The notes under the pieces: generated by a model | What the model was told of the DNA's origin: nothing | Database searches by the model: none | What the model saw: only the letters and a program-made list of their open reading frames with translations | Shown here: one piece after another, positions 17,155-26,367 of the stretch | How the letters are laid out: every line of letters starts with the position of its first letter | Position numbering within the stretch: the stretch's first letter is position 1 | Source: Streptomyces sp. RPT161 | Lineage (GTDB): Bacteria > Actinomycetota > Actinomycetes > Streptomycetales > Streptomycetaceae | NCBI RefSeq assembly: GCF_027533845.1 | Contig: NZ_JAPZVN010000009.1 | Coordinates: 62,001 to 126,000, forward strand | Direction: 5' to 3' | DNA: 64,000 nt | Translations under genes and position numbers: made by a program

Positions 17155-17657
17155 CGACCGAACGGATCGGGCCGCCGTTGATCGCGGGTGAGCGCGAGAT
17201 GCTGCGCGCGTTCCTCGACTTCCACCGTGCGACGCTCGCCATGAAGTGCGACGGGCTGACCGACGAGGAGCTGCGCCGCCAGTCGATGCCGCCCTCGACG
17301 CTTTCGCTGCTCGGCCTGGTGCGGCACATGGCCGAGGTGGAACGCACCTGGTTCCGGCGGGTGATCAACGGCGAGGACATTCCGCTGGTGTGGTCGGACG
17401 AGGACGACTACCAGGTGGCGTTCGACACGAGCGCGTCCACCCGGTCGGGGGCGTTCGCGGCCTGGCAGGCCGAGGTCGAGCACTCACGGCGGATCGAGCG
17501 CGAGGCGGAGTCCCTTGATGTGATCGGCCACCAGGCCCGTTGGGGCAAGGACGTGTCGCTGCGGCTGGTGATGCTGCACCTGATCCACGACTACGCCCGC
17601 CACAACGGCCATGCCGACTTCCTGCGCGAGGGCATCGACGGGACCGTGGGGGCCTGA
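17151..17657 (+). CDS. DinB-family (DUF664-type) protein
   Basis: 168 residues, starting inside the stop of the ligase-like gene (ATGA). It shows the four-helix DinB pattern: MLRAFLDFHRATLAMKCDGLTDEELRRQ, SLLGLVRHMAEVERTWF with the first metal histidine, and LIHDYARHNGHADFLREGIDG with the HxxxH pair near the C-terminus. Such proteins bind a divalent metal and often act as thiol transferases or detoxification enzymes. The link to the ligase-like protein is inferred only from the overlap. Confidence 0.75.
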   Translation: MTTERIGPPLIAGEREMLRAFLDFHRATLAMKCDGLTDEELRRQSMPPSTLSLLGLVRHMAEVERTWFRRVINGEDIPLVWSDEDDYQVAFDTSASTRSGAFAAWQAEVEHSRRIEREAESLDVIGHQARWGKDVSLRLVMLHLIHDYARHNGHADFLREGIDGTVGA

Positions 17658-17777
17658 CGGCCTTGCGCAACCAGGACGAGGTCAGCATGGGCACGATCGC
17701 CGCCCGCCACGCCCCCACGGTGCAAAGTGTTTGACGCTCCCCGCAGCTGAGAACGGGCGGCACAGGTGCCGCACCGG

Positions 17778-18518
17778 CTACCTGAGCATGTCGTTGAAGC
17801 GGCGCGCGAACAGGTAGGCGTCGCCAGGCCAGCGGGCGGACAGGTAACTGCCGTCCTGGACGACGAACGCGGGCCGGTCATCCGTGGCGGTGCCGCGTCG
17901 CGTCAGCTGGACGGGTCCGCGTTGGAACTGCGCTGGGTCGTCCAGACAGGCGGTCACCTCGTCTTGGACGTAGGCGGGGTAGGTGCGGTAGTAGCGCCCG
18001 CGGCGCCAGGCCGTGAGGTAGTAGGCGCTGCGCTCCATGTACTTGGGCAGGCAGGTCGTACGCCGGTCGGCCAGGATGCTGCGGCCCGTGGCCGGATCGG
18101 GCGTCCGGGCGAGCACGAGGACGCCGTGGCAGATGGCTCCGACCGGGCGGCCGGTCGCCCAGAAGCGGGCGACTTTCTCGCGAAGCACAGCGGAGCCGAG
18201 GTACTGGCGCATGCCGGGCGCGTGTCCGCCGGGCAGCAGGAGGCCGTCGTGGTCTTCGGGCTCCACGTCGGCCCAGCGCAGCGGGCGGCGGTAAGCGGCC
18301 TCGCCGACCATCCGACGGTAGAACTCCTTCGGCTCGGCGTCCGCGCCGAGTTGCCCGAAGAGGACTCCGGTGAGCAGCAGTGGGTCCGCCTCGGGCGGGT
18401 GGTCGCCGCGTTCGGTGGCGAAGACCACCTCGTGGCCCGCGTCGCTCAGCAGCCGGTGGGGCACGGCCACCTCGGTGACGTCGAAGTCACGGTCAGGCAG
18501 CGGGAAGAGGATTCGCAT
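17778..18518 (-). CDS. DJ-1/PfpI-family protein
   Basis: 246 residues. The flavodoxin-like fold is recognisable: RILFPLPDRDFDVTEVAVPHRLL at the start, DHDGLLLPGGHAPGM, and the nucleophile elbow AICHG with Cys130. Members include glyoxalase III/chaperone-type enzymes and type 1 glutamine amidotransferase-like proteins. The C-terminal region with YYRTYPAYVQDEVTACLDD and SYLSARWPGDAYLFARRF matches the longer branch of the family. It is cytoplasmic, with no signal peptide. It is separated from the neighbouring minus-strand gene by about 125 bases. Confidence 0.8.
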   Translation of the reverse strand: MRILFPLPDRDFDVTEVAVPHRLLSDAGHEVVFATERGDHPPEADPLLLTGVLFGQLGADAEPKEFYRRMVGEAAYRRPLRWADVEPEDHDGLLLPGGHAPGMRQYLGSAVLREKVARFWATGRPVGAICHGVLVLARTPDPATGRSILADRRTTCLPKYMERSAYYLTAWRRGRYYRTYPAYVQDEVTACLDDPAQFQRGPVQLTRRGTATDDRPAFVVQDGSYLSARWPGDAYLFARRFNDMLR

Positions 18519-18643
18519 GGGTCCTGGCTACCACGGCGGCGTCGGGCGAACAGTGCCGGGGGCGTTGCAACGCCCCCGACGACCGGACGTCATCTCCCCG
18601 CCCGCAGTCCGAATCGCGCGCGGACAAGCCGTCGCCAGGCTGA

Positions 18644-19117
18644 TCAACGAGTACTGCCCAGCAGGTGGCCGGCGGCAGTGCCCTCGGCGTCGTCCATTCG
18701 ATCGGCGAGAATCCGCCGCCACGGCAGGAGTTGGACGGCGCCGAACGCCGCCTCCACGACGAGGAAGAGTCCCAGCAGCCGCGGGGCACCGTGGGCCAGC
18801 GCGTACGCCTGCCAGGTGGTGAACAGCGTGCGCGCGACACCGTCGAGCAGTCCGTGCACCGGCAGCGGTCTGACGATCCGCAAGAGTGCCCAGACAACCA
18901 CGACCGAACCCATCAGATTCGCGTACAGGGTCTGCACCGGGTCGAGGGCGGGCAGGACGCCCAGCCCCAACGCGCCGCCCACCGACGACAACCCGCCGTG
19001 CAACAGAGCGTAGGTCCACGGCGTGGCGAATCCGGCGGTGACGACGAGGTCGTACCAGGCACTCGCACGTACGACGCGAAGGTAGGCGCGGCGAGATGAG
19101 GCGAAAGGACGGATCAC
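18644..19117 (-). CDS. membrane protein controlled by a divergent MerR regulator
   Basis: 157 residues from a GTG at 19117 with AGGAG seven bases upstream. About four transmembrane helices are visible (residues 25-45, 65-85, 95-115, 125-142). No transport motif was identified and the function is unknown. It is divergent from a MerR gene, and a MerR-type promoter with an 18-base spacer points directly at it, so it is probably the regulator's target. Confidence 0.65.
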   Translation of the reverse strand: MIRPFASSRRAYLRVVRASAWYDLVVTAGFATPWTYALLHGGLSSVGGALGLGVLPALDPVQTLYANLMGSVVVVWALLRIVRPLPVHGLLDGVARTLFTTWQAYALAHGAPRLLGLFLVVEAAFGAVQLLPWRRILADRMDDAEGTAAGHLLGSTR

Positions 19118-19156
19118 GATGAGGCTCCTGCTGATCTGACGGCAGCGACGCCTCAC

Positions 19157-19186
19157 GGTAAACAGTGGAGTACTCTCCAACGTCAA
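19157..19186 (-). promoter_or_regulatory. MerR-type promoter with dyad in an extended spacer
   Basis: On the minus strand TTGACG (19181-19186) and TTTACC (19157-19162) are 18 bases apart. The spacer contains a TGGAG-AGTA-CTCCA dyad. Over-long spacers with a central dyad are the hallmark of promoters activated by MerR proteins. The divergent regulator starts at 19209. Confidence 0.65.
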
Positions 19187-19208
19187 GTCCATACTCAGAC
19201 GGAGGGTC

Positions 19209-19571
19209 ATGCGCATCGGGGAGCTGGCCGCGCAGGCGGGTATGACCAAGGACACCATTCGGTTCTACGAGAAGATCGGCCTGGTCGCAGGCCGACGGCT
19301 GGCCAACGGCTACCGTGACTTCCCACCGGAGACGGTGACTTGGCTCCATTACGTCCGCACCGCGCAGACGCTCGGCTTCTCCCTGGCCGAGATCGCACGG
19401 CACGGCGACGAACTGCGAGATGCGGAGGATGCCGCCGAGGCGTTGTCCGCGCTTTTCGCGGAGAAGATCCGGGTCATCGACGCGCGCATGGCCGAGCTCG
19501 CCGAACTGCGGGCCGACCTCGACGCGCGCGTCGGCACGGGGTGCCCGTTGCGGGTGGCTAGCCGGTCATAG
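19209..19571 (+). CDS. MerR-family transcriptional regulator
   Basis: 120 residues, ATG with GGAGG upstream. The N-terminal winged helix is canonical (MRIGELAAQAGMTKDTIRFYEKIGL, then NGYRDFP). A coiled-coil dimer helix follows (residues 75-107) and the tail holds one cysteine (GTGCPL). With a single Cys and a short tail, the inducer is unclear; a redox or metal signal is possible. It is divergent from the membrane-protein gene and likely regulates both it and itself. Confidence 0.85.
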   Translation: MRIGELAAQAGMTKDTIRFYEKIGLVAGRRLANGYRDFPPETVTWLHYVRTAQTLGFSLAEIARHGDELRDAEDAAEALSALFAEKIRVIDARMAELAELRADLDARVGTGCPLRVASRS

Positions 19572-19739
19572 CCGCTGAGTGCGGCTGGCCTGTGCAGCCG
19601 CGCTGCTGCGGAAGACTTCCACTGGATGCCCCGGGCGCTTGGAATCCGCAGTACACCGCCCAACAGGCCTTGATCAGAAGGGAATTGGGCGGTGTCGGGG
19701 CGCGGTTCAACGCACCGGGGCCGGGCGTGAGAACTCCGG

Positions 19740-21353
19740 TCAGTGGAAGGATCGTTCGAAGGCGGCGAAGGCGGCTTCCTGCCGCCACTCAACGGCTGCC
19801 TTCGGGCTCGCTTCGAGTAGCCGTAGGCAAGCGCCCCTCGGTGGTGCGCTGCCAGGGTGCTGTCCGCGGCATTCGGTGACGGGGTGGTAGCCGTCGCGTG
19901 TCGGGTTGCCCTGCCACAGGCTGCGGCCGGGCAGGAAGGCGTACTGGAGCGAGGCGCGCGCCAGGTCCTTCAGGTCGACGTAGCCGAGGTTATACGTGGT
20001 GGCGGCGTACTGGTACTCGTGGGTGATGTCGATGCGTGAGACCCCTGGGTCGTCGGTGGCCAGCACGACCGGGACCCCGTACGCACGGTAGGTGGTGAAG
20101 GGGTGATCGGCGCCCTTGACACCGAGGATCTGGGCGTTGCTGCTGAAGGGGACTTCGACGGCCACCTGGCGGGCCGCCATGGTCCGCGCCAGCTGCTGCC
20201 AGTTGTTCTCGTGAACCAGGTCGACGCCGTGGCCGATGCGTTCGGCATGGGCCACGTTGACGGCCTGGTTGATGTGAAAGGTCAGGTCCTCCGGCTTGGC
20301 CAGGCCCGGCCACAGCTCACCGGCGTGCAAGGTGATGTGGGCGCGCGGATACGTGCCGTGTAGGTAGTCGAGCATGCGCATCTGTGTGCTGTAGTTACGC
20401 AGAGCGCTGTCGCCGTCCTCGGGCTGGACGAGGTTGACGGCGACGAAGCGCGGATCCCGCTCGGCCAGCCGCATGCCCAGTTCCATCTGTGTGAAGACCC
20501 GCGCGGGGGTGCTGCCCCGAGACACCTGGGAGATCCAGCGTACGGTCAGTCGGCAGCCCGGCGCGGGCCGGGAGGTTCCGCAGTGTGAGGCCGCGCGGAA
20601 CTCGGCGTCGGCGTCGTCGGCTTCCTTGCGTGCCTCGTCCACGAGGCGGTCCAGTTTGCCATCGGCGAGCAGCTTGCCGTGGAGCCGGTTGAGGTCGTCG
20701 TCCCAGCCAACCTGGTCGGCGAGCCTCTTGGCGTCGTCCGAAGCGGGGCTGACCATCGTCTCCAGGTAGAACTGGTTCTGCGCGACGACGCCATCGGCGA
20801 CTTTGGCCAATAGCTTTCCGCGATGCCGCCACGTGACTTCACCGAACTTGCCGAACGCGTCGAAGAAGTGGTCGTGCCCGGACTGGTCGGGCGGGAAGTC
20901 CTGCATGGACCAGGAACGCACCAACTCGTCGTGAAAGACACGGTCGTTGCGGGCGTCCGCAGCCGGTCGCGTCCCGGACCCGCATGGCGGTTCGACGGCT
21001 GTCATCGTCTTGCGGTCAACGCACAGTCCGTCCTCGGCGGCCAGCTCGATCAGGTACTCGGTGGGGACCGCACCGGAGAGGTGGTTGTGCAGGTCGCCTC
21101 CCTTGGGCAGATGCGAGAAGAAGGCCCGCGACCGCACCGGGTCCTGGCGGATCGACTCCAGAAAGGCGCTGGTACGCGCCTCGGCTGGCGTCTGCTGCCG
21201 CGAGACAGGCGCTGACGGGGACTGCCTGGCCGTCGGCTGTGCGGCGGCAGGAAGCGCGGACAACACCAACACCACACTGAGGGTGGCCAGGCCGACTCCG
21301 AGAACCCGGCGACGGCCCACCACGTGATCACGTTCACCGTTCATGAAAGACAT
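19740..21353 (-). CDS. secreted adenosine deaminase-like hydrolase
   Basis: 537 residues; two ATGs nine bases apart (21353, 21344) are possible starts. The signal peptide runs over about residues 14-39, cut near PAAAQP. The amidohydrolase zinc site is present: DLHNHLSG (His89, His91), TLHAGE, a VAHAERIGHGVDL segment, and LATDDPG. This is the metal-dependent deaminase set seen in adenosine deaminases, including the longer extracellular ADGF/CECR1 type. It is expected to deaminate extracellular adenosine or a related purine; the substrate is not proven. Confidence 0.8.
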   Translation of the reverse strand: MSFMNGERDHVVGRRRVLGVGLATLSVVLVLSALPAAAQPTARQSPSAPVSRQQTPAEARTSAFLESIRQDPVRSRAFFSHLPKGGDLHNHLSGAVPTEYLIELAAEDGLCVDRKTMTAVEPPCGSGTRPAADARNDRVFHDELVRSWSMQDFPPDQSGHDHFFDAFGKFGEVTWRHRGKLLAKVADGVVAQNQFYLETMVSPASDDAKRLADQVGWDDDLNRLHGKLLADGKLDRLVDEARKEADDADAEFRAASHCGTSRPAPGCRLTVRWISQVSRGSTPARVFTQMELGMRLAERDPRFVAVNLVQPEDGDSALRNYSTQMRMLDYLHGTYPRAHITLHAGELWPGLAKPEDLTFHINQAVNVAHAERIGHGVDLVHENNWQQLARTMAARQVAVEVPFSSNAQILGVKGADHPFTTYRAYGVPVVLATDDPGVSRIDITHEYQYAATTYNLGYVDLKDLARASLQYAFLPGRSLWQGNPTRDGYHPVTECRGQHPGSAPPRGACLRLLEASPKAAVEWRQEAAFAAFERSFH

Positions 21354-21429
21354 GATCGCCGCGCGGCCGAGGCTGCCGACGCTTTTCCGACAAGGTTCAC
21401 TCAGACGGAACGAACGCGACTTCCCTGCC

Positions 21430-22506
21430 TCACCGAGCCTCGTCCACGTGGGCTACCACGCAGCTGACGTTGTCGGGGCCGCCGCGGCGGTTGGCCTGGT
21501 CGACGAGTTCGCGTGCCGCCTGTTCCGGGGCGAAGTCGGCCGCGAGAACCTCGCGCAGGGTCTCGACCGGCACCACTTCGGAAAGGCCGTCGGAGCAGAG
21601 CAGATAGCGGTCGCCCGGACGCGCGTCGTGCAGGCGGACGTCCGGGGTGACTTCGGTGGCACCGGTCAACGCCTTCGCGAGGAGCGCGCGTTGTGGATGC
21701 GAGGCGGCCTCCTCCTTGGTGAGGCGGCCTTCGTCCAGCATCGTCTGCACCGCCGTGTGGTCATGGGTGATCTGCAACAGCTTTCCGTCGCGCAGCAGAT
21801 AGGCCCGGGTGTCGCCGATGTGCACCAGCGCCAGTTGGGTTCCGGTCCAGAGCATCGCGGTCAGGGTGGTGCCCACTTCTTCCGGTACGGGATCGACGCC
21901 GGCGACGCCGTGCACCGCTTGCTGGGCCTGGCGCACCGCGTCCTCAAGGGCGTTGAGCAGGTTGCCCGTCGTTATCCCGTTGGTTTCCAGGCGCTTGACC
22001 GCGTCGATCGCGGCGGCGCTGGCCTGCTCGCCGCCCCTGCCGAAGCCGTCGGCGACGGCGAGCAGGCGGGATCCGGCGTAGGCGGTGTCCTGGTTGGTGT
22101 CGCGGACCAGTCCGGTGTCGGTCAGCGCGGCGTAGTGGATCTCCAGCGGGTTGGCGGTCAGGGTCATCTCGGCGTCCTTCCGGGACAGATGGTCTATGAG
22201 GAAGGCGGCCAGGTCCCGCCGGGCGGCGATGTCGGCCTCGAACCGCGCCCAGAACGCCCGCACCTCACGCGCCGCCTCGGGCGGATCCAGCGTGCATATC
22301 TGCCGGATCCGGGCCAGCGGCACCCCGAGCCGGCGCAGCCAGGCCACCAGCCGGGCCTGCTCCAGTTGCTCGGGGTCGTACAGGCGGTAGCCGGTCGCCG
22401 GGTCGACCCTCGCCGGGGTCAGCAGTCCCAACTCGTCGTAAAGGCGCAGTGCCTTCGGTGACAGACGGGACGCCTTGGCGAAGGCCCCGATGGTCAGCAA
22501 CCCCAT
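21430..22506 (-). CDS. MerR DNA-binding domain fused to a PP2C-type protein phosphatase
   Basis: 358 residues with AGGAGG before the ATG at 22506. Residues 1-105 are a MerR winged helix and linker helix (LTIGAFAKASRLSPKALRLYDELGLL, then GYRLYD). Residues 120-355 are a PP2C Ser/Thr phosphatase: DTGLVRDTNQDT, LLAVADGFGRGGE, GTTLTAMLW, HIGDTRAYLLRDGKL, LCSDGLSEVV, and GGPDNVSCVVAHV, giving the metal-binding aspartates. The fusion suggests a regulator whose DNA binding is linked to a dephosphorylation partner. No kinase gene is adjacent. Confidence 0.85.
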   Translation of the reverse strand: MGLLTIGAFAKASRLSPKALRLYDELGLLTPARVDPATGYRLYDPEQLEQARLVAWLRRLGVPLARIRQICTLDPPEAAREVRAFWARFEADIAARRDLAAFLIDHLSRKDAEMTLTANPLEIHYAALTDTGLVRDTNQDTAYAGSRLLAVADGFGRGGEQASAAAIDAVKRLETNGITTGNLLNALEDAVRQAQQAVHGVAGVDPVPEEVGTTLTAMLWTGTQLALVHIGDTRAYLLRDGKLLQITHDHTAVQTMLDEGRLTKEEAASHPQRALLAKALTGATEVTPDVRLHDARPGDRYLLCSDGLSEVVPVETLREVLAADFAPEQAARELVDQANRRGGPDNVSCVVAHVDEAR

Positions 22507-22723
22507 GCCCGCTCCTCCTCATGCCGGGCCCTCGCCCGACGCCCTCGATGCTGTGGCCTGCCCCAGGGGGAAGGTCAACTTCGGGTCCGCGTGAGGACGG
22601 TAACCGGCCGTTCCGCTCCTGGGGTGGGGCGCCGTGGCCGGTCACCAGGAGGTGAGCGAGCCCTCTGAGGAGCGGAGCGGACCACGGCCGGGCGGCCGGG
22701 GTCCGCAGCGCTCATGCCGGGGC

Positions 22724-24652
22724 TCAGCGGCGACGGCCGGGGCGGGTCCAGATGTCGTTGACGGGCTCGGCGTACAGGTCGTTCTTCGTCAGGCTGGGCA
22801 GGTGGAGTGCGGCCTCGATGGTGCGCAGCACGCTGTAGTGCGTGTAGCGGACGTTGGACGTGGCGCCGGCCCGCACTCCCTGGGAGCCGAGCACGATGGT
22901 GGGGATGCGCTGCAACTGCTGCTGGCCGTCGGCCGCGTCCTCGTCCCAGGTGAGGACGAGCAAGGAGCGCTGGTTCTTCCACGCCGGGGAGTTGAAGATG
23001 GTCGGCAGGGTCCGGGAGAGCCAGGTGTCTCCGGCGGTGACGCCGCAGCCTTCCATGTCGTCGCAGTCGTCGGCGCTGAGCCAGGAGAAGGTCGGGGTGG
23101 TCGACGTCTTCCGCAGGTCCGTGCTCAGTTGGGTGAGCGGCTTCAGGTGCGCCTGGCAGTTGGCCGGGTTGTCCTTGACGTCCTTGAAGAAGTAGAAGGG
23201 CAGATCGTCAATGGTGTAGGCGCCGTGCCCGGTGGTGTCGCAGGAGCCGTTGGCGTTCTCCATGTAGCCGCGCCAGGTACCGCCGGCCTTGGTGACCAGG
23301 TCGCCTATGTGCGGGGCGTTGACGGTGCTGCTGAAAGGGGTGTTGTCGTTGACGTTGAACAGGCTGCCGCCCGCCAGCGCGACGTAGTTGGGGTCGCTCG
23401 GGTGGGTCTCGGCGATGGCGTTGGTGAGGTTGGCGCCCTTGGGCACGAGGCTGTTGATGTAGGGCGCCGCGGTCTTGTTGCCGATGATGCCGTTGTAGTC
23501 CTGGTTCTCCAGCATCACGACGAAGACGTGGTCGTACCCGGGCACGTCGGCCTTCGGTGCGGTGGCCTTGCGCGGGGCCGGCACCGGTGCGGAGATCTTG
23601 AGCGACAGGTTGTCCGCGTAACCCTGGGCGTGGCCGCGGCGGTCGTGCGGCTGCGGGCCGGTGATGGTGAGTACGGTACGGATCGAGCGGGTGCCGGCCG
23701 GGATCCTGCCCACCGCCTGCTCGGGAAGCAGTTCGGTGGTGTACTTGCGCATCTGCGGGGTGACCGGCCCCAGCGTCGCGGTCCCCAGGGCCCTGCCCTT
23801 GGCGTTGAGGAAGGTGCTGGTGACGCTGGCGTTGTCGGTGGAGACCCCGCTGCCGCCGAGCCAGCCGGTCAGGTTGTAGGTGACGGTGCCGCGATCGATG
23901 CGCTTGGCCGCGGCCCTGACGTCCGCGGTCTGGGTCGCCGTGCTGGTGCCGCCTCCGCCGCCGGAGAAGAAGTTCCTGCCGCGGTCCTTGGGACCGGTGG
24001 TGGTGGGCGTGGGGAAGTTGGCGATGCCCTCACCGCCCTGGGCGCCGTAGGCGACGGAGTTGAGCAGGCCGGTGACCTTCCATCCGGGGACGGTGTTGGT
24101 GTCCACGCCGACCTGACTGCCCTCGCCCTGCTCGGCGTCGCCGTTGACGATCAGGTTCGGACCCGAGCCGGTGTTGGGGGCGGTCGGCGGCGTGGTCGGC
24201 GGCTGCGGTGCCGGGTCCGCCTGGACGGTGAGCGGGACGGGGCCGGCCAGGCTCGTGTAGCCGTCGTTGTACAGGTAGTAGACGTCATAGGCGCCCGGGG
24301 TCAGCGCGGTGGTGTCGAAGGAGACCGTGCCGTTGGCGTTCGGGGTGTACTGCCACAGGGTGGAGCCCTGCGAGCCCGGCTTGACCCCGGCCGGGTAGAT
24401 GCCGACCCAGTTCTTGGCACTGAGGTTGGCCGCGGGCGTCGAGTAGTCGAACATGACCGACTGGCCCTGGTAGAGGGGCCCCGAACCGGCCTCGGACAGC
24501 GTCGGGCCACCGGCCGTCGACGGCGCGGCCGAAGCGGCCGGTACGGGGGCTGAAAAGGCTTCGGACGCGCCGGTGACCGCCAGGCAGAGCGCTACCGCGG
24601 TGATGGTGGAGAGCCGGAGGCCGTCACGGCGCCGGGAAAGTTGTTTAGACAT
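22724..24652 (-). CDS. secreted acid phosphatase/phosphoesterase-family protein
   Basis: 642 residues from the ATG at 24652. A signal peptide spans roughly residues 1-40. After it comes a beta-sandwich region, PLYQGQSVMFDYSTPAANLSAKNWVGIYPAG, then a DUF642/galactose-binding-like stretch (GPNLIVNGDAEQGEGSQVG). The C-terminal half is a phosphoesterase domain (PF04185 type) with HVFVVMLENQDYNGIIG, HPSDPNYVALAGG, and LVLTWDEDAADG. Such enzymes hydrolyse phosphomonoesters or phospholipid-like substrates outside the cell. No clean Pho box was seen upstream. Confidence 0.8.
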   Translation of the reverse strand: MSKQLSRRRDGLRLSTITAVALCLAVTGASEAFSAPVPAASAAPSTAGGPTLSEAGSGPLYQGQSVMFDYSTPAANLSAKNWVGIYPAGVKPGSQGSTLWQYTPNANGTVSFDTTALTPGAYDVYYLYNDGYTSLAGPVPLTVQADPAPQPPTTPPTAPNTGSGPNLIVNGDAEQGEGSQVGVDTNTVPGWKVTGLLNSVAYGAQGGEGIANFPTPTTTGPKDRGRNFFSGGGGGTSTATQTADVRAAAKRIDRGTVTYNLTGWLGGSGVSTDNASVTSTFLNAKGRALGTATLGPVTPQMRKYTTELLPEQAVGRIPAGTRSIRTVLTITGPQPHDRRGHAQGYADNLSLKISAPVPAPRKATAPKADVPGYDHVFVVMLENQDYNGIIGNKTAAPYINSLVPKGANLTNAIAETHPSDPNYVALAGGSLFNVNDNTPFSSTVNAPHIGDLVTKAGGTWRGYMENANGSCDTTGHGAYTIDDLPFYFFKDVKDNPANCQAHLKPLTQLSTDLRKTSTTPTFSWLSADDCDDMEGCGVTAGDTWLSRTLPTIFNSPAWKNQRSLLVLTWDEDAADGQQQLQRIPTIVLGSQGVRAGATSNVRYTHYSVLRTIEAALHLPSLTKNDLYAEPVNDIWTRPGRRR

Positions 24653-24790
24653 GTTGGGGACTTTGGCGAAGCACTCGGGCAGCCACAACAGCTCTCAACG
24701 GGTGGGCAGATGACCATGCGGGGAACTCTTGGGGCAGGCGGGAGCCATATGGTGTTATTCCCGGTGATGCGAACCCGGTGCCCGACCGGC

Positions 24791-26191
24791 CTACCGAAGG
24801 CGCTCTGGATACCGGTGATCGGCGTGCCAGCCCCGGGGGTCCACTCCGCCCGGGACGGCGGTGGCGGGCTCGTAGGGCTGGCGGGTGAGGACGAAGCTGC
24901 CGATGTCCAGGTGGCTGGCGGTGCCGTCGGCGTTCCTGACCACCCGTAGCCGCTCACCGGTGTAGTAGCCGTCCAGGCCGGTCCAGGTGCCGTCCGGCTC
25001 CGCGCTGAAGCGCGAGCTGCGGCCAACCGCGCCCAGCGCGGTCAGCTCCAGGGCGCGGTCCGCCCGCAGCCGTAGGGTGAAGGGGGCCGCGCCCCAGTAC
25101 CAGGGACCGGTGAGCGCCAGCAGTTCCTGGTCGACGTCCCCCAGCGGACGCCAGGGTTCCGGGATGCGCGGCTCGTGCTCGGCGACGATCCGGATCAGGT
25201 CGGCGGCTATCGCCGTGGTGTTCATCCCCGAGGTCACGTTGGCCAGCGTGACGGCCGCCACGTCGTCCGCCTCGCTCACCCACACGCTCGCCAGGAACCC
25301 GGGCATCGAGCCACCGTGGCCGTACAACAGCCGTCCGTCCCGCCGGATGAGCTGGAGGCCCAGGCCGTAACCGGCCGTCCACTCCCGGTCGTTGGGCTCC
25401 GTGGCGGGTCGGCGCATCTCGGCGGCCGTCGCCGGGGCGAGCACCTTGTCGTCGCCGGTGGCGAGGAACGCCGCCCAGCGGCACAGGTCGGCGGCGGTGG
25501 ACCACAGTTGGCCCGCGGGCGCCATCACCCCGGTGTCCTCCAGGGGTTCGGGCAGCATGACGTCCGCCCACGGATGCACGGCGAAGCCACCCGCGTGCGG
25601 AGCCTGCGGCAGCAGCGTGGTACGCGTCATGCCGAGCGGCTCCAGCACCTCCCGGCGCAGCACCTCGCCCCAGGGCGCACCGCGCAGCCGGGCCACCAGC
25701 GCGCCCAGCAGGGCGTAGCCGGGGTTGGAGTAGTGGAACCGGCGGCCGGCGGGATGGCGCACCGGCTGCTCCCCCAGCACATCCACCAGGTCGGGCCGCA
25801 GTTCACCGGGCGTACGCTCCCACCACGGTCCCGGTGTCTCGGCGGCCAGGCCCGAGGTGTGCGCGAGCAGCTGATGGACCGCCAGAGCACCGGCGGGTGT
25901 GCCGGGCAGGTGCCGTTCCAGCGGGTCGGCGAGGTCCAGCAGCCCCTCGTCGCGCAGCCGCAGCACGAGTACGGCGACGAAGGACTTGGTGAGTGAGCCG
26001 ATCCGGTACTGCACGTCATCGGTCGGCTGGTGGTCGTCGAACATGCCGCGCGCCCCGGTCCACACCGTGCGCCCGTCCCGTACCACCGCGCCCACCAGGG
26101 ACGGTGTACGCCCCTCCGCCTGGCCGACGGCCAGGCGGTGCAGCAGGGCCCGGCGTGTGGTCGGCAACAACGCCTGCGGTACGACGTCCAT
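24791..26191 (-). CDS. beta-lactamase-fold serine hydrolase
   Basis: 466 residues from the ATG at 26191, four codons into a longer frame. Class C beta-lactamase/esterase motifs are in order: SLTK (SxxK nucleophile) near residue 65, YSN (the YxN motif) near 155, and HGG near 290. A C-terminal domain of about 110 residues resembles the lipocalin-like tail found in many of these proteins. No signal peptide is seen, so it is probably a cytoplasmic esterase, peptidase or D-aminopeptidase-like enzyme and not a resistance beta-lactamase. Confidence 0.8.
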   Translation of the reverse strand: MDVVPQALLPTTRRALLHRLAVGQAEGRTPSLVGAVVRDGRTVWTGARGMFDDHQPTDDVQYRIGSLTKSFVAVLVLRLRDEGLLDLADPLERHLPGTPAGALAVHQLLAHTSGLAAETPGPWWERTPGELRPDLVDVLGEQPVRHPAGRRFHYSNPGYALLGALVARLRGAPWGEVLRREVLEPLGMTRTTLLPQAPHAGGFAVHPWADVMLPEPLEDTGVMAPAGQLWSTAADLCRWAAFLATGDDKVLAPATAAEMRRPATEPNDREWTAGYGLGLQLIRRDGRLLYGHGGSMPGFLASVWVSEADDVAAVTLANVTSGMNTTAIAADLIRIVAEHEPRIPEPWRPLGDVDQELLALTGPWYWGAAPFTLRLRADRALELTALGAVGRSSRFSAEPDGTWTGLDGYYTGERLRVVRNADGTASHLDIGSFVLTRQPYEPATAVPGGVDPRGWHADHRYPERLR

Positions 26192-26367
26192 CTGGCACCT
26201 CATCCCTCAACCCCTGGCATCCGAACCGGTCGACCGTACCGGCGCACCAACCGGGCAGCCCACCGAATTTCGGTGTCCCCGTAACGGATCCACCGATAGC
26301 CCTGTGATTCCACGCCAACGGGGCTTCAGTACCCTGGAATCCTTGCCCCACAGGGAAGTTGGATTAC

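Noticed and set aside
22634-24553. A 639-residue plus-strand frame opposite the phosphoesterase gene
   Set aside because: Gly/Val/Arg-rich shadow with no recognisable motif.
24791-26191. Calling this protein a resistance beta-lactamase
   Set aside because: No signal peptide and a long extra C-terminal domain; the fold is shared by many esterases and peptidases.
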